Shown here: positions 44,004 through 53,372 of the stretch, in pieces
Position numbering within the stretch: the first letter of the stretch is position 1
Layout of the letters: each line of letters starts with the position of its first letter
Source of the DNA: Amycolatopsis sp. GM8
Lineage (GTDB): Bacteria > Actinomycetota > Actinomycetes > Mycobacteriales > Pseudonocardiaceae
Reading direction: 5' to 3'
Length of the DNA stretch: 64,000 nt
Assembly (NCBI RefSeq): GCF_021653975.1
Contig: NZ_JAJKFK010000002.1
Location: forward strand, 1-64,000
Program-made: the position numbers and the translations under genes
The notes under the pieces: model-generated
What the model was told of the DNA's origin: nothing
What the model saw: only the letters and a program-made list of their open reading frames with translations
The model's database searches: none

Positions 44004-44867
44004 TCAGCGGGACGGCGGCGCCGGGGCCTGGCTCGACGCCGGCGGCTGGCCGGCCGGGGCCGGGCTGGTGGACGCCGGGTTTTCCGAGTTGTACGTGTCC
44101 AGGTCGGACACCCGCCACTTACCGTTCACGTACTGCATGTTCATGTGCAGCTGGGCGCTGCCGCTCGAGGTCTGGTTCTGGTCGGTCCGCGTCGCGGTCT
44201 GGTCGACGAACACCATGACCCGCGCCCGGTCGCCGTTGAGCATGATCACCGCGCTGCGGCTCGCCTTGACCGTGACCACCAGCTTCTGCTGCGGCGCGAG
44301 CCGCTCCACCTCGCCGATCAGGCTGTCGTAGCGCGCCCTGACCTCGTCGTTGAGCAGCAGGTCCTTCGCCGCGTTCTGGGTCTTCGCGATGTCGTTGAAG
44401 TCGTAGGAGAACAGCGTCTCCGCGGCGCTCGTCGCGGCCTGGTTGACCTGCGAGGTCCGCGCGACGTCGAGCAGCGCGGTGTTCTCGGTGGCCGAGCCGA
44501 TCTTGTTGTCCTCGATCTTGAACCACACCGCGAACCCGGCGAGCACGATCGCGAGCCCGAACAGCGCGCCCGCGATGACGAACGGATTCCGTCGCGGGCG
44601 CTCGGACACCTCGGGCTCCGGCTCGGGCTCCGCGACGGCGGCCTCGGCCCGCTCGAAGTCCGACGGCTTCAGCTCACCCTCGTCGCGGCTCTTCCGCCGC
44701 GGGCTCGGCTTCGCGGCGGGCGTGAACAAGTTCACTTCCTCGGCCGGCGCCGGCGTCTCGACCTGCTCGTCCTCGTCCGGCCGCACGGTCGGCGAAGGAC
44801 GGCGAAGGCCCGCTACCCTGGTTCGCCGCACCGGCTGCTGCGGACGGCCCTGGTTGCTGGATGCCAC
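44004..44867 (-). CDS. Mce-associated membrane protein
   Basis: 287 aa. A long charged Pro/Glu-rich cytosolic segment (residues 1-93), one membrane helix (~96-116), then an exported NTF2/Mas-like domain: TSAAETLFSYDFNDI, QKLVVTVKASRSAVIM, VFVDQTATRTDQNQT, VNGKWRVSDLDTY. Such Mas proteins stabilise Mce complexes. GTG at 44867. It is the last gene of the mce operon; the frame lies 21 bp after the second Mas gene. Confidence 0.82.
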   Translation of the reverse strand: MASSNQGRPQQPVRRTRVAGLRRPSPTVRPDEDEQVETPAPAEEVNLFTPAAKPSPRRKSRDEGELKPSDFERAEAAVAEPEPEPEVSERPRRNPFVIAGALFGLAIVLAGFAVWFKIEDNKIGSATENTALLDVARTSQVNQAATSAAETLFSYDFNDIAKTQNAAKDLLLNDEVRARYDSLIGEVERLAPQQKLVVTVKASRSAVIMLNGDRARVMVFVDQTATRTDQNQTSSGSAQLHMNMQYVNGKWRVSDLDTYNSENPASTSPAPAGQPPASSQAPAPPSR

Positions 44868-44887
44868 AACGAACTCCGTTCCCGCGC

Positions 44888-45472
44888 TTACTGACCGCTG
44901 CTCACGAGCGGCACCGAACTGATCCCGGACACCTTCCAGTCCGCCCCGACCCGGGTCAGCTGGACCTCCAGCCGCAACGGCTTGGCGACCGGCTGCTGCC
45001 CGTCCTGCGTCACGAGCGTGCTGACGGCGGCCAGGAAGCTGGCCTTGCCCGCGTGGTCGTCGAGCTCCTCGACCCCGATGTCCTGCACGGTCGTGGTGAC
45101 CTTGGTCTTGGCCTGCGCCAGCGACTGGCGGTAGTTGTCCTCCGAGTTCTTCATCAGCGTCTGCATGTCGTCCGTGGAGACGCTGATGACCCGCTGGAAG
45201 AACGCGTCCGGATTGGTGTAGTCAAGCTCGGTGTAGGCCTTGACCGCGGTCGTGCCCTGCTGGACCACCTGGTCGCGCGCCTGGGCCAGCGCCAGGTTGT
45301 CGTTGCCGGACGCCGACCACCACTGGATGCCGAAGATGGCCGCGACAATGAGGGCCGCGGCGGCCAGCGCGGCCGTGCCGAGCACGAGGTAGCGGCCGGT
45401 CGGGCCGCCGTCGCCGCGCTCGGGAGTCTCCGCGGAGATCTCCTCGGCGGTCTCAAGATCCTCGGAACTCAT
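44888..45472 (-). CDS. Second Mce-associated membrane protein
   Basis: 194 aa from ATG at 45472 (GGAGA upstream). Cytosolic acidic start, membrane helix at about 28-50, then SASGNDNLALAQARDQVVQQ, a DDMQTLMKNSEDNYRQSLAQ helix and QLTRVGADWKVSGISSVPLV. Same family as the following gene but shorter. In mce operons two Mas genes after mceF are usual. Confidence 0.85.
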   Translation of the reverse strand: MSSEDLETAEEISAETPERGDGGPTGRYLVLGTAALAAAALIVAAIFGIQWWSASGNDNLALAQARDQVVQQGTTAVKAYTELDYTNPDAFFQRVISVSTDDMQTLMKNSEDNYRQSLAQAKTKVTTTVQDIGVEELDDHAGKASFLAAVSTLVTQDGQQPVAKPLRLEVQLTRVGADWKVSGISSVPLVSSGQ

Positions 45473-45576
45473 ATTTCTCCAGGGTAGAGAATGTCGAAAA
45501 TGGCTTGCGTAGCGGTGCAAGGAGCGGTGCGCGATGACAGCGTGGTGAAAGCACCTCCATTCGTGTCACGCGGCCG

Positions 45577-46833
45577 TCAGCCGGGCAGGGCGAGCAGCGA
45601 CGCGAGGCTGTTGATGGACACCGGCGGCGAGCCGGCGACACCCGGTGTCGCCGACAGTTCGGCCAGTTGCTGCTGCGGACGGTCCGCGTTCTGGTCCACC
45701 TGCTGCTGGTTGGGCACCGTTGGCACGCCGTTGAACGGCGCGTTCTGCGAGCCGCGGACGTCGATCGGGCTGCCCGTGGGCTCGGCGCAGTAGGCCTTGA
45801 AGTCCGGCGCGCGGGGGGTCGTGTCGGCGCCGGTGCGGTACTGCGTCGTGTCGTAGCCCTTGGTGCACGGCGGCGGGTCGAACAGGTTGAGCACGAGCCC
45901 GAGGTGCGCCGTGCCGTCGCCGGGCACGACGCTGCGCGCGCCGGCCGCGAGCGCCGGGTAGGTCACCATCACCTGCTCGATCCCGTCCTGCCGGGTCAGC
46001 AGCAGGTTCGACGTGGTGAGCAGGTTCGCGAACAGCTCGCCGAGCCCCGGGCCGGTGTCGGTGACCAGCTGGTTGATCGACTGCGCGGCACCCGGCGCGG
46101 TCTGGATCAGCTTGCGCAGGTCGGGATCGGAGCTCTTCAGCGTCGCCGTCAGCTCGTTCAGGTTCCGGCTGAACTCGGCCATGTTCGACGCTTCGGCGTT
46201 CTGCGTGTCGAGTACCTTGCCGCCGGCGTTGAGCAGCTGCACCGTCTGCGGCAGGTTCTCCTGCGCGGACTTGGTGAAGTCGCGCAGGGTGTCCATCAGC
46301 ACCTGGAGATCGCCCCCGGTGCCGTTGAAGGCGTTGTACGACTCGTCGACGACGGTGCGCAACGCGTCGGTCGGCACGGACCGGGCCAGCCCGTCGAGGT
46401 CGGTCACCACCTGTTCGGTCGCGATCGGCGTCTTCGTCTTGTCCACCGGGATCACCGAGCCGCCCTGCAGGAACGGTCCCGCCTCGCTGGCCGGGCGCAA
46501 GTCGACGAACTGCTCCCCGACTGCGGACCGGTCGGCGATCACGGCCTGCAGGTCGGTGGGCACCTTCGGGGTCCCCGGGTCGATGTCCAGCTCGGCCTCG
46601 AGCCCGGACGCGGTCAGCCGCAGCGGGCCGACGCGGCCGATGTTGTAGCCCCGGTAGGTGACCTCGGCGCCGGTGAAGATGCCGCCGGACTGGTCGAGTT
46701 CGAGCTTGACGGTGTAGCCGGTCTGCCCGAACACCTGCCCGAGCCCGGCGAACCGGATCAGCGCGTAGACGATCGCGACCACCGAGATCAGGAGGAACGC
46801 GATGAGCTGGATCCTCGTCCTGCGTACCAGCAT
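45577..46833 (-). CDS. mceF: Mce protein F
   Basis: 418 aa. N-terminal membrane helix, MlaD-like MCE domain with GYTVKLELDQSGGIFTGAEVTYRGYNIGRVG, then a long helical part and a Pro/Gln-rich C-terminus (GSPPVSINSLASLL). MceF closes the hexameric lipid-transfer needle. Its start immediately follows the mceE stop. Substrate of this particular Mce system (sterol, fatty acid or phospholipid) is not shown by sequence. Confidence 0.9.
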   Translation of the reverse strand: MLVRRTRIQLIAFLLISVVAIVYALIRFAGLGQVFGQTGYTVKLELDQSGGIFTGAEVTYRGYNIGRVGPLRLTASGLEAELDIDPGTPKVPTDLQAVIADRSAVGEQFVDLRPASEAGPFLQGGSVIPVDKTKTPIATEQVVTDLDGLARSVPTDALRTVVDESYNAFNGTGGDLQVLMDTLRDFTKSAQENLPQTVQLLNAGGKVLDTQNAEASNMAEFSRNLNELTATLKSSDPDLRKLIQTAPGAAQSINQLVTDTGPGLGELFANLLTTSNLLLTRQDGIEQVMVTYPALAAGARSVVPGDGTAHLGLVLNLFDPPPCTKGYDTTQYRTGADTTPRAPDFKAYCAEPTGSPIDVRGSQNAPFNGVPTVPNQQQVDQNADRPQQQLAELSATPGVAGSPPVSINSLASLLALPG

Positions 46834-48017
46834 CAGGAACCTCCCCCGAGCAGACCGAACAGATTCCCGAGCGTGGGCTGCGACGGCTGTTTGCCGGACG
46901 TGCTGCTCTTGGTCCCGGTGTTCAGCGGCAGCGGCAGCCCGTTGCCCGAATTCGACGAGGTACCGCCGGAGAGCCCGAGACCGTTCGGCAGGATCCCGGA
47001 CAGCGGATTGTCGCGGCTGTTGCCGAGGTTCTGCAGGACGGTCTGCAGGTTCAGGTCGATCGACGCGTAGAGGTTGAAGTAGTCGCCCTTGGCGCCGGCG
47101 ATCGCCGAGTCGGTGAACGGGTAGGTCAGCAGCAGTTCGAGCGACTTCGGCAGGTCCGAGCCCGCTTCACCGAGCTTCTGCAGCGTCGGCATCAGCGCCC
47201 GCAGGTCCGCGACCAGGTCGGCCTGGCTCTTGTTGATCGTGTCGACGGTGACCCCGGACAGCCGCTGCAAGGCCTGCAGCATCGTGACCAGCTGGGTGCG
47301 CTGCTGTTCGAGCACGCCCAGCCCCGGGCCGAGGTTGTCGATCGCGCCCGCCAGCTGGTCCTTCTGCGTGACCAGCGTGGACGAGAGCCGGTTCAGCCCG
47401 TCGAGCGCCTTGGTGATGTCGCTCGACTGTTTGTCCAATGTGGACACCAGCTGGTTGGCGTTGCCGAGCAGGTTCCGGATGTCCGGCTCGCGGCCGGACG
47501 TCGCGGAGTTGAGCTCCTTGGTGATCGTGTTGAGCTGCTCGACCCCGCCGCCGTTGAGCAGCATCGACAACGCGCCGAGCACCTCCTCCACGTCGACGCT
47601 GCGGTTCGTGCGCTCCAGCGGGATCTCGGCGTTGTTGGCGAGTGAGCCCTGCGCGAGGTCGGTGCCGGGCGAGGCCAGCTCGACGTACTTCTCACCGAGC
47701 AGGCTCGACTGGCGGATGTTCGCGAGCGCGTTGGCCGGCAGTTTGATGTCGCCGTTGATCTCCATCGTCACCTCGGCGTGCCAGCCGTCCGGGGTGAGGC
47801 CGATGGACTCGACGCGGCCGACCGGGACCTCGTTGACCTTGACGCCGGACTTCGGCACGAGGTCGAGCACGTCCCGGAACTGGGCCTTGACCGTGTACGG
47901 GTGGTCTCCGACGTCGGCGCCGCCGGGCAGCGGGACGCTGTAGATCCCGTTGAACCCGCAGCCGGCCAGGGTCAGTGCGGCCGCGGTGCCGACGGCGGCA
48001 AGTGCGAGGCGTTTCAC
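46833..48017 (-). CDS. mceE: Mce lipoprotein (MceE)
   Basis: 394 aa. The lipobox is LTLAGCGFNG (Cys at about residue 21), so it is a lipid-anchored exported Mce protein (LprK-like). The MCE domain has FRDVLDLVPKSGVKVNEVPVGRVESIG (in part). GTG at 48017 overlaps the mceD stop (GTGA). The Ser/Gly/Pro C-terminus ends GNLFGLLGGGS. Confidence 0.92.
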   Translation of the reverse strand: MKRLALAAVGTAAALTLAGCGFNGIYSVPLPGGADVGDHPYTVKAQFRDVLDLVPKSGVKVNEVPVGRVESIGLTPDGWHAEVTMEINGDIKLPANALANIRQSSLLGEKYVELASPGTDLAQGSLANNAEIPLERTNRSVDVEEVLGALSMLLNGGGVEQLNTITKELNSATSGREPDIRNLLGNANQLVSTLDKQSSDITKALDGLNRLSSTLVTQKDQLAGAIDNLGPGLGVLEQQRTQLVTMLQALQRLSGVTVDTINKSQADLVADLRALMPTLQKLGEAGSDLPKSLELLLTYPFTDSAIAGAKGDYFNLYASIDLNLQTVLQNLGNSRDNPLSGILPNGLGLSGGTSSNSGNGLPLPLNTGTKSSTSGKQPSQPTLGNLFGLLGGGS

Positions 48018-49192
48018 TTCGCCCCCGTTCCGGTCAGGTCGACGAACGGCAGTGGCAGCGGTGGCAGCTGGCCGTGCTGCAGCGCGTACGCGGTCTGGGC
48101 CAGCGACGGCAGCTTCGCCGTGCCGTTGAGGATCGGCGCCACCGAGTCGCACAGGTTGCCGACCTTGGCCAGCGCGCCCGGGGTTTCCTTCAGCAGCCCG
48201 CAGATCATCACGATCGGCGGCTGGGTCAGCTCGTTGAGGTTGGGCCGCGCGTCGAGCGTGCCGGACGAACCGTTGTAGGCGTTGGCCACGTTGCCGAGGC
48301 CGACCGGCGCGATGTCGAGGATCTGGGCGAGCGCGCTGCGCTGGTCGACGAGCACCTTCGTCACGCTCGCCAGGTTGTCCACATTGGACCGCAGTTTGTC
48401 GTGGTGGGAGTCGATGAACTGCTGCACCATCGCGAGCGTCGTGCCCAGCTGCTGCACGGTCGCGGCGAGATTGTCCTTCTCCCCCGCCAGGTACCCGCTC
48501 ACGTCGGCCAGCTGCGACTCGAACGTCCGCACCTGCTTGTCGCTGTCGGACAGCGTCTGCGAGAAGTTCGCGAGGTTCTGGATGGTCGCGAACAGGTCGT
48601 TCTTGTTGCCCGACAACGTCGTGGACAGCTGGGAGAGCTTGGTGATCGTGTCGTGCAGCGACTGGCCGTTGCCGTCGAAGTTCTGCGACAGGGTGGTCAG
48701 CAGGTCCGACAGCGAGCCGTTCTGGTTGACCCCGTTGGGCCCGAGCGACTGGCTGATCTTGTCGAGGCTCGAGTACAGGTCGTCGACCTCGATCGGTACC
48801 GCGGTGCGGTTCAGCGGGATCGACGCGCCGTCGTCGATGATCTTGCCGCCGGTGTAGGCCGGCGCCAGCTGCACGTACCGGTCGCTGACCAGTGAGGGTG
48901 CGACGATCGCGGCCTGCGCGTCGGCGGGGATCGCGACCGTGCGGTCGTAGTCCATGTCGACCCGGACCTGGCTGCCCATCGGCTGCACGCCGGTCACGGT
49001 GCCCATGTCGACCCCGAGCACCCGCACACTGTTGCCGACGTACAGCCCGATCGCGCTCGGGAAGTACGCCGTGACGTGCTTCTTGTTGGCATCCTTGATG
49101 GTCCACCACAGCACGCCGGCGACGACGAGCCCCAGCACGCAGGCGATCGCGACGCCGCGTGTCAGGGACTGTCCGAAGCGGGTGTCGGTCAT
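48014..49192 (-). CDS. mceD: Mce protein D
   Basis: 392 aa. Anchoring helix near residues 15-32, MCE domain with HVTAYFPSAIGLYVGNSVRVLGVDMGTV (in part), then the long amphipathic region that forms the channel tube. ATG at 49192 overlaps mceC (ATGA). Ends with a Pro-rich PPLPLPFVDLTG. Confidence 0.92.
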   Translation of the reverse strand: MTDTRFGQSLTRGVAIACVLGLVVAGVLWWTIKDANKKHVTAYFPSAIGLYVGNSVRVLGVDMGTVTGVQPMGSQVRVDMDYDRTVAIPADAQAAIVAPSLVSDRYVQLAPAYTGGKIIDDGASIPLNRTAVPIEVDDLYSSLDKISQSLGPNGVNQNGSLSDLLTTLSQNFDGNGQSLHDTITKLSQLSTTLSGNKNDLFATIQNLANFSQTLSDSDKQVRTFESQLADVSGYLAGEKDNLAATVQQLGTTLAMVQQFIDSHHDKLRSNVDNLASVTKVLVDQRSALAQILDIAPVGLGNVANAYNGSSGTLDARPNLNELTQPPIVMICGLLKETPGALAKVGNLCDSVAPILNGTAKLPSLAQTAYALQHGQLPPLPLPFVDLTGTGAK

Positions 49193-50175
49193 TTCTGGTT
49201 GCACCCCTCCTGGTTCAAGAGGCTGACCGAAGGCAGCAGCAGCCCGCAGATGTAGTTGTCGAACCAGTGCCCGTTGCCGACGGTGTTGGTGAACACCCGG
49301 ATGTAGGGCGCGAACTTCGCGATGCCCTGCGCGAGCGAGTTCTGGTTGCGCTGCAGCATCGAGGTCAGCTGGTCCAGTGAGTTCAGCACCGGGTTCAGCT
49401 GCGCGTCGTTGTCGTTGATCAGGCCCTGCAACTGCTTGGACAGCTCCTGCGAGCCGGTGAGCAGCGTCGAGATCGCCTGCTCCCGCTGGGTGATCTCGTC
49501 CAGCAGCTGGTTGCCGTCGGTCAGCAGCCTGGTCAGCTCCTGGTCTCGGTCGGCGAGGGTCTGGCTGATCTGCTTGGTGTTCGCCAGCAGCTGCGACAGC
49601 TGCGTGTCGCGCTTGGCGACCGTGTCCGACAGCTGCTGCAACCCGGACAGCGCGCCCTTGAGCGATTCCGGCGTGCCGGAAAGCGTCTGCGACAGGGTGT
49701 CGAAGCTCTGCGCGAGCTGCTGGGTGTTGATCTGGTCCACTGTGGACGAAAGGTCGCGGAACGCGTCGAGCACGTCGTAGGGCGAGAGCGTGCGCTCCTT
49801 GGGGATCGCCGCGCTCGGGTCGAGCGTCTTGTCGCCCTGCGGGTCCAGCGCCAGGTACTTCTGCCCGAGCAAGGTCTTGATCTTGATCGCGGCGCTGGTC
49901 TTGTCGCCCAGCCACGCGTCCTTGACCTTGAACGACACCTTGACCTGCGCGCCGTCGAGCGCGACGTCGGTGACCTTGCCGACCTTGACGCCGGCGACCC
50001 GGACCTCGTCGTCGGGCTTGAGCCCGGCCGCCTCGGTGAAGTCCGCGGAGTACGTCGTGCCGGCGCCGATGATCGGCAGGTTCTCGGCGTTGATCGCGAC
50101 GACGAAGCCCAGCACCATCAGCAGCAGGCCGACGACCGCGATGGGCACGGGATTGCGCGACTGGAAGCTTTTCAT
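49189..50175 (-). CDS. mceC: Mce protein C
   Basis: 328 aa. Membrane helix PIAVVGLLLMVLGFVVAINA, MCE domain with EAAGLKPDDEVRVAGVKVGKVTDV, then heptad-like helices rich in Leu/Gln/Asp. ATG at 50175 overlaps the mceB stop. Two C-terminal Cys (CGLLLP, EGCNQ) may form a disulfide. Confidence 0.92.
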   Translation of the reverse strand: MKSFQSRNPVPIAVVGLLLMVLGFVVAINAENLPIIGAGTTYSADFTEAAGLKPDDEVRVAGVKVGKVTDVALDGAQVKVSFKVKDAWLGDKTSAAIKIKTLLGQKYLALDPQGDKTLDPSAAIPKERTLSPYDVLDAFRDLSSTVDQINTQQLAQSFDTLSQTLSGTPESLKGALSGLQQLSDTVAKRDTQLSQLLANTKQISQTLADRDQELTRLLTDGNQLLDEITQREQAISTLLTGSQELSKQLQGLINDNDAQLNPVLNSLDQLTSMLQRNQNSLAQGIAKFAPYIRVFTNTVGNGHWFDNYICGLLLPSVSLLNQEGCNQK

Positions 50176-51200
50176 GACTGGCACCGCGGCTGGGTCACCG
50201 GCTGCAGCGGGATGTTGATCGCCGGGATGACCGGCGGCAGCTCGACCTTTCCACCGGTCTGGCACAGGAAGAAGTTGAACCAGGAACCGTAGTCGGCGGT
50301 GCTCGTCAACGTGGTCACCTTCTGCGGCAGGTACTGGATGAAGTGCTCCACCAGCGACTGGTTGTCGTTGAGGTTGTCGCTCAGCACGCCGAGCGCGGCG
50401 ATGTCGTTCTTGAGCGGGTCGCGTGCCTTGACGAGCAGGCCCGACGTGGTGTCCGCCAGCCCGCCGAGCGCGTCGATCGCGTCGCCGATCGGCTTGCGGT
50501 CCTGCGCAAGCCCGGTCACCAGCTGCTGCAGGTTGACGATCAGCGTGTTCAGCTGCGGCGTGTGTGCGTTGACCGTGTCGAGCACGCTGTTGAGGTTGTC
50601 GATGACCTGGCCGATGACCTGGTCCTTCTGCGCGATCGTGGTGGTCAGCGTCGCGGTGTGCGCGAGCAGGCTGTCGATCGTGCCGCCTTCGCCTTGCAGC
50701 ACCTGGATGATCTCGTAGGACAGTTTGTTCACGTCGTCCGGGTTGAGCGCCGCGAACAGTGGCTTGAAGCCGTTGAACAGCTCGTCGAGGTCGAGCGCCG
50801 GCGTGGTGTGGGCCAGCGGGATCGTCGCGCCCGGCTTGAGGGTGCCCTGGTCGTCCCCGGTGCCCTGGCCGAGCGAGAGATAACGCTGGCCCACCAGGTT
50901 CCGGTACTTGATCGTCGCGGTCACGTCCGCCGGCAGGGTCCGCCCCGAGTCGACCTCGAAGTCGATCTGTGCCTGCCGCCGGTCGACGATCTTGACGTCG
51001 GTGACCTGGCCGACCTTGACGCCCGCGATGCGCACGTCGTCGCCGGCCAGCACGAGCGTCGCGTCGGTGAACCGCGCGCTGTATCCCTTGGTGGAGCTGG
51101 TGTTGATGTTGGCGATGCTGATCCCGAGGACCGCCGTGAGCACGACGGTGACCACGATGAAGACGACCAGCTTGATCAGCGGTGCGGCCAGGCCCCTCAC
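50172..51200 (-). CDS. mceB: Mce protein B
   Basis: 342 aa from GTG at 51200. Membrane helix KLVVFIVVTVVLTAVLGISI, MCE domain with GYSARFTDATLVLAGDDVRIAGVKVGQV (in part), then helical tube. Ends VIPAINIPLQPVTQPRCQS. Overlaps both neighbours by four bases. Confidence 0.92.
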   Translation of the reverse strand: MRGLAAPLIKLVVFIVVTVVLTAVLGISIANINTSSTKGYSARFTDATLVLAGDDVRIAGVKVGQVTDVKIVDRRQAQIDFEVDSGRTLPADVTATIKYRNLVGQRYLSLGQGTGDDQGTLKPGATIPLAHTTPALDLDELFNGFKPLFAALNPDDVNKLSYEIIQVLQGEGGTIDSLLAHTATLTTTIAQKDQVIGQVIDNLNSVLDTVNAHTPQLNTLIVNLQQLVTGLAQDRKPIGDAIDALGGLADTTSGLLVKARDPLKNDIAALGVLSDNLNDNQSLVEHFIQYLPQKVTTLTSTADYGSWFNFFLCQTGGKVELPPVIPAINIPLQPVTQPRCQS

Positions 51201-52534
51201 TGCACCGTCACCTCCGTTCCGCGGTACAGCGGCCCGACGAGCAGCCCGCTCCAGCCGGGCATCTCGGCCGCGGTCAGCCCGACCTGCGGGCCGACCAGCT
51301 CGTCCAGGAAGTCCTGCTCGGCCGGGGTGTTCGCGGGGTCACCCAGGGTGGACGCGCCGCCACCGTTGTAGCCGCCCGCGTTCGCCGCGTTGTTGCCCGG
51401 GACGAGCCCGTCCGCGCTCGACTTCGAGCCGGGACCCGGCTTGCTGCCGTCCTTGATCGGCCCGTCCGGTGGGTACTGCGGGAACGGTTGCGGGAAGTCC
51501 TTGACGTTGTAGCAGCGCGGGCCGCGCTTGTCGTCGAACTGCGGTTCGTCCTGCCCGGCGACGTACTTGCCCCGGTTGACGACGACCTCCAGGGTCGCGT
51601 GCAGGCCCGGCTGGCTGGTGCCCTTGCCGAAGGCCTGGTCGAGCAGCGGCACCAGCTGCGCCATGCCACCGAGGAAGCAGGGGTACTCGGGGGCGTACTT
51701 GGCGAGCAGTTCGGCGGTCGGCCGCGCGCTGTCGCTCAGGCTGATCAGGTTGCGCGCGTTGGCGCGCAGGAACGATTCCGTGGTCTGCGACGCCTGTGTC
51801 ACGTCGGCGTACAGCGCTTGGAGGTTCTGCTGCTGCTCCACGATGGTCTTGCTGGTGGTGGACAGGTTGTCCAGCGTCTGCACGAGATCCGGCGCGGTAT
51901 TGCTGAGGTTGTTGGAGAACTTCGCCAGCGCCTGCAGGTTGTGTTGCAGCGCCGGCAGATGCGGGTTCAGACCGTCCAAATAGGTCCCCAGCTCCGACAG
52001 TGTCTGACCGAGTTCGTCGCCGCGGCCCTGGAGTGCGGTGGAAATCGCGGTCAAGGTCGTGGAGAGCTTCTGCGGCTGCACCGCCTGCAGCACCGGCAAC
52101 AGGTCGTCCAGTGCCGAGGACAGCTGCACCGCGGCCTGCGACCGGTCCTCCGGGATGACGTCGCCGTCGCGCAGTGTGCTCGATGCGGGCTGCTGCGGGA
52201 TTTCCAGCGACACATAGCGTTCGCCGAACAACGTCTTCGGCAGGAACCGGGCGGACACGTTCGACGGGATGATGTCCGCCGACGACGGGTCGAGCGCGAG
52301 GGTCAGCTCGGCGCCGTGCTGGGTCGCGGCGATCGTCTTCACCGAGCCGACGATCAGCCCGCGCACCTTCACGTCGGACTGCTCCAGCAACTGGTTGCCG
52401 ATGTCGCCCGCTTCCAGCTTCACATCGACGTACTTCGTGAAAGCCTTGTTGTACATGGCGATCGACAGCGTCACCCCGGCCGCCATCACGACGATCAGGA
52501 GCAGGCCGAGCAGCCTGCGGCGCAAGGTCTTCAT
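51197..52534 (-). CDS. mceA: Mce protein A
   Basis: 445 aa. Membrane helix GLLLIVVMAAGVTLSIAMYN, MCE domain (VDVKLEAGDIGNQLLEQSDVKVRG in part), a helical tube and a Gly/Asn/Pro-rich C-terminus. ATG at 52534 overlaps yrbEB. MceA is usually the first MCE protein and contacts the permeases. Confidence 0.92.
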   Translation of the reverse strand: MKTLRRRLLGLLLIVVMAAGVTLSIAMYNKAFTKYVDVKLEAGDIGNQLLEQSDVKVRGLIVGSVKTIAATQHGAELTLALDPSSADIIPSNVSARFLPKTLFGERYVSLEIPQQPASSTLRDGDVIPEDRSQAAVQLSSALDDLLPVLQAVQPQKLSTTLTAISTALQGRGDELGQTLSELGTYLDGLNPHLPALQHNLQALAKFSNNLSNTAPDLVQTLDNLSTTSKTIVEQQQNLQALYADVTQASQTTESFLRANARNLISLSDSARPTAELLAKYAPEYPCFLGGMAQLVPLLDQAFGKGTSQPGLHATLEVVVNRGKYVAGQDEPQFDDKRGPRCYNVKDFPQPFPQYPPDGPIKDGSKPGPGSKSSADGLVPGNNAANAGGYNGGGASTLGDPANTPAEQDFLDELVGPQVGLTAAEMPGWSGLLVGPLYRGTEVTVQ

Positions 52535-53370
52535 CCCGCGATCCTCACCGTCGTCGTCGTGCCCCAGAGGGCGAAGCCGATGAAGAAGTTGATGATCGCC
52601 ACCGTCACGATGCTCAGCCGGACCGCACGGCCCACCGCGACGCCGACGCCCGCCGGGCCGCCGGTGGCCCGGTAGCCGAAGTAGCAGTGCGTCAGGATGA
52701 TCACGACACTGAAGATCAGCACTTTGACGAACGAATAGAAAACGTCTTGCGGTGGCAGGAAAAGATCGAAGTAATGGTCGTACGTTCCCGCCGACTGGCC
52801 GTAGATGTAGACGACCACCAGCCGCGACGCCAGGTACGAGGACAGCAACCCGATGATGTAGAGCGGGATGACCGCGACGAACCCGGCGATGATCCGGGTC
52901 GTCACCAGGTACGGCAGGCTCGGCACCGCCATCACCTCGAGCGCGTCGATCTCCTCCGAGATCCGCATCGCGCCCAGCTGCGCGGTGAAGCCCGCGCCGA
53001 CCGTCGCCGACAGTGCCAGCCCGGCGACCAGCGGCGCGATCTCGCGGGTGTTGAAGAACGCGGTCAGGAAGCCGGTGAACGCCGAGGTGCCGATCGAGTT
53101 CAGCGCCGAGTAGCCCTGCAGGCCCACCAGCACACCGGTGAACAGGGTCAGCCCGACCATCACGCCGACCGTGCCGCCGATCACCGCCAGCGACCCCGAA
53201 CCGAAGCTCACCTCGGCGAGCAGGCGCAGGACTTCCTTGGTGTAGCGGCGGATCGTCCGCGGCGTCCACGCCAATGCCCTGGCGTAGAAGGACATCTGGT
53301 CGCCGAAGTTGTCGAGCACATCGAGGGGCCGGTGCGCGATGCGTTTCGCGGTCTGGCCGAACGTCGCCAT
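52531..53370 (-). CDS. yrbEB: Mce permease YrbE-B
   Basis: 279 aa MlaE-like permease with about five membrane helices. ISEEIDALEVMAVPSLPYLVTTR is the MlaE coupling-helix region that contacts the ATPase; GSLAVIGGTVGVMVGLTLFTG and the final helices are typical. Two bases after YrbE-A. Confidence 0.93.
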   Translation of the reverse strand: MATFGQTAKRIAHRPLDVLDNFGDQMSFYARALAWTPRTIRRYTKEVLRLLAEVSFGSGSLAVIGGTVGVMVGLTLFTGVLVGLQGYSALNSIGTSAFTGFLTAFFNTREIAPLVAGLALSATVGAGFTAQLGAMRISEEIDALEVMAVPSLPYLVTTRIIAGFVAVIPLYIIGLLSSYLASRLVVVYIYGQSAGTYDHYFDLFLPPQDVFYSFVKVLIFSVVIILTHCYFGYRATGGPAGVGVAVGRAVRLSIVTVAIINFFIGFALWGTTTTVRIAG

Positions 53371-53372
53371 GA

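Noticed and set aside
48018..49109. 5' extension of the mceE frame across mceD
   Set aside because: Overlaps mceD entirely and lacks coding character; the lipobox begins just after GTG 48017.
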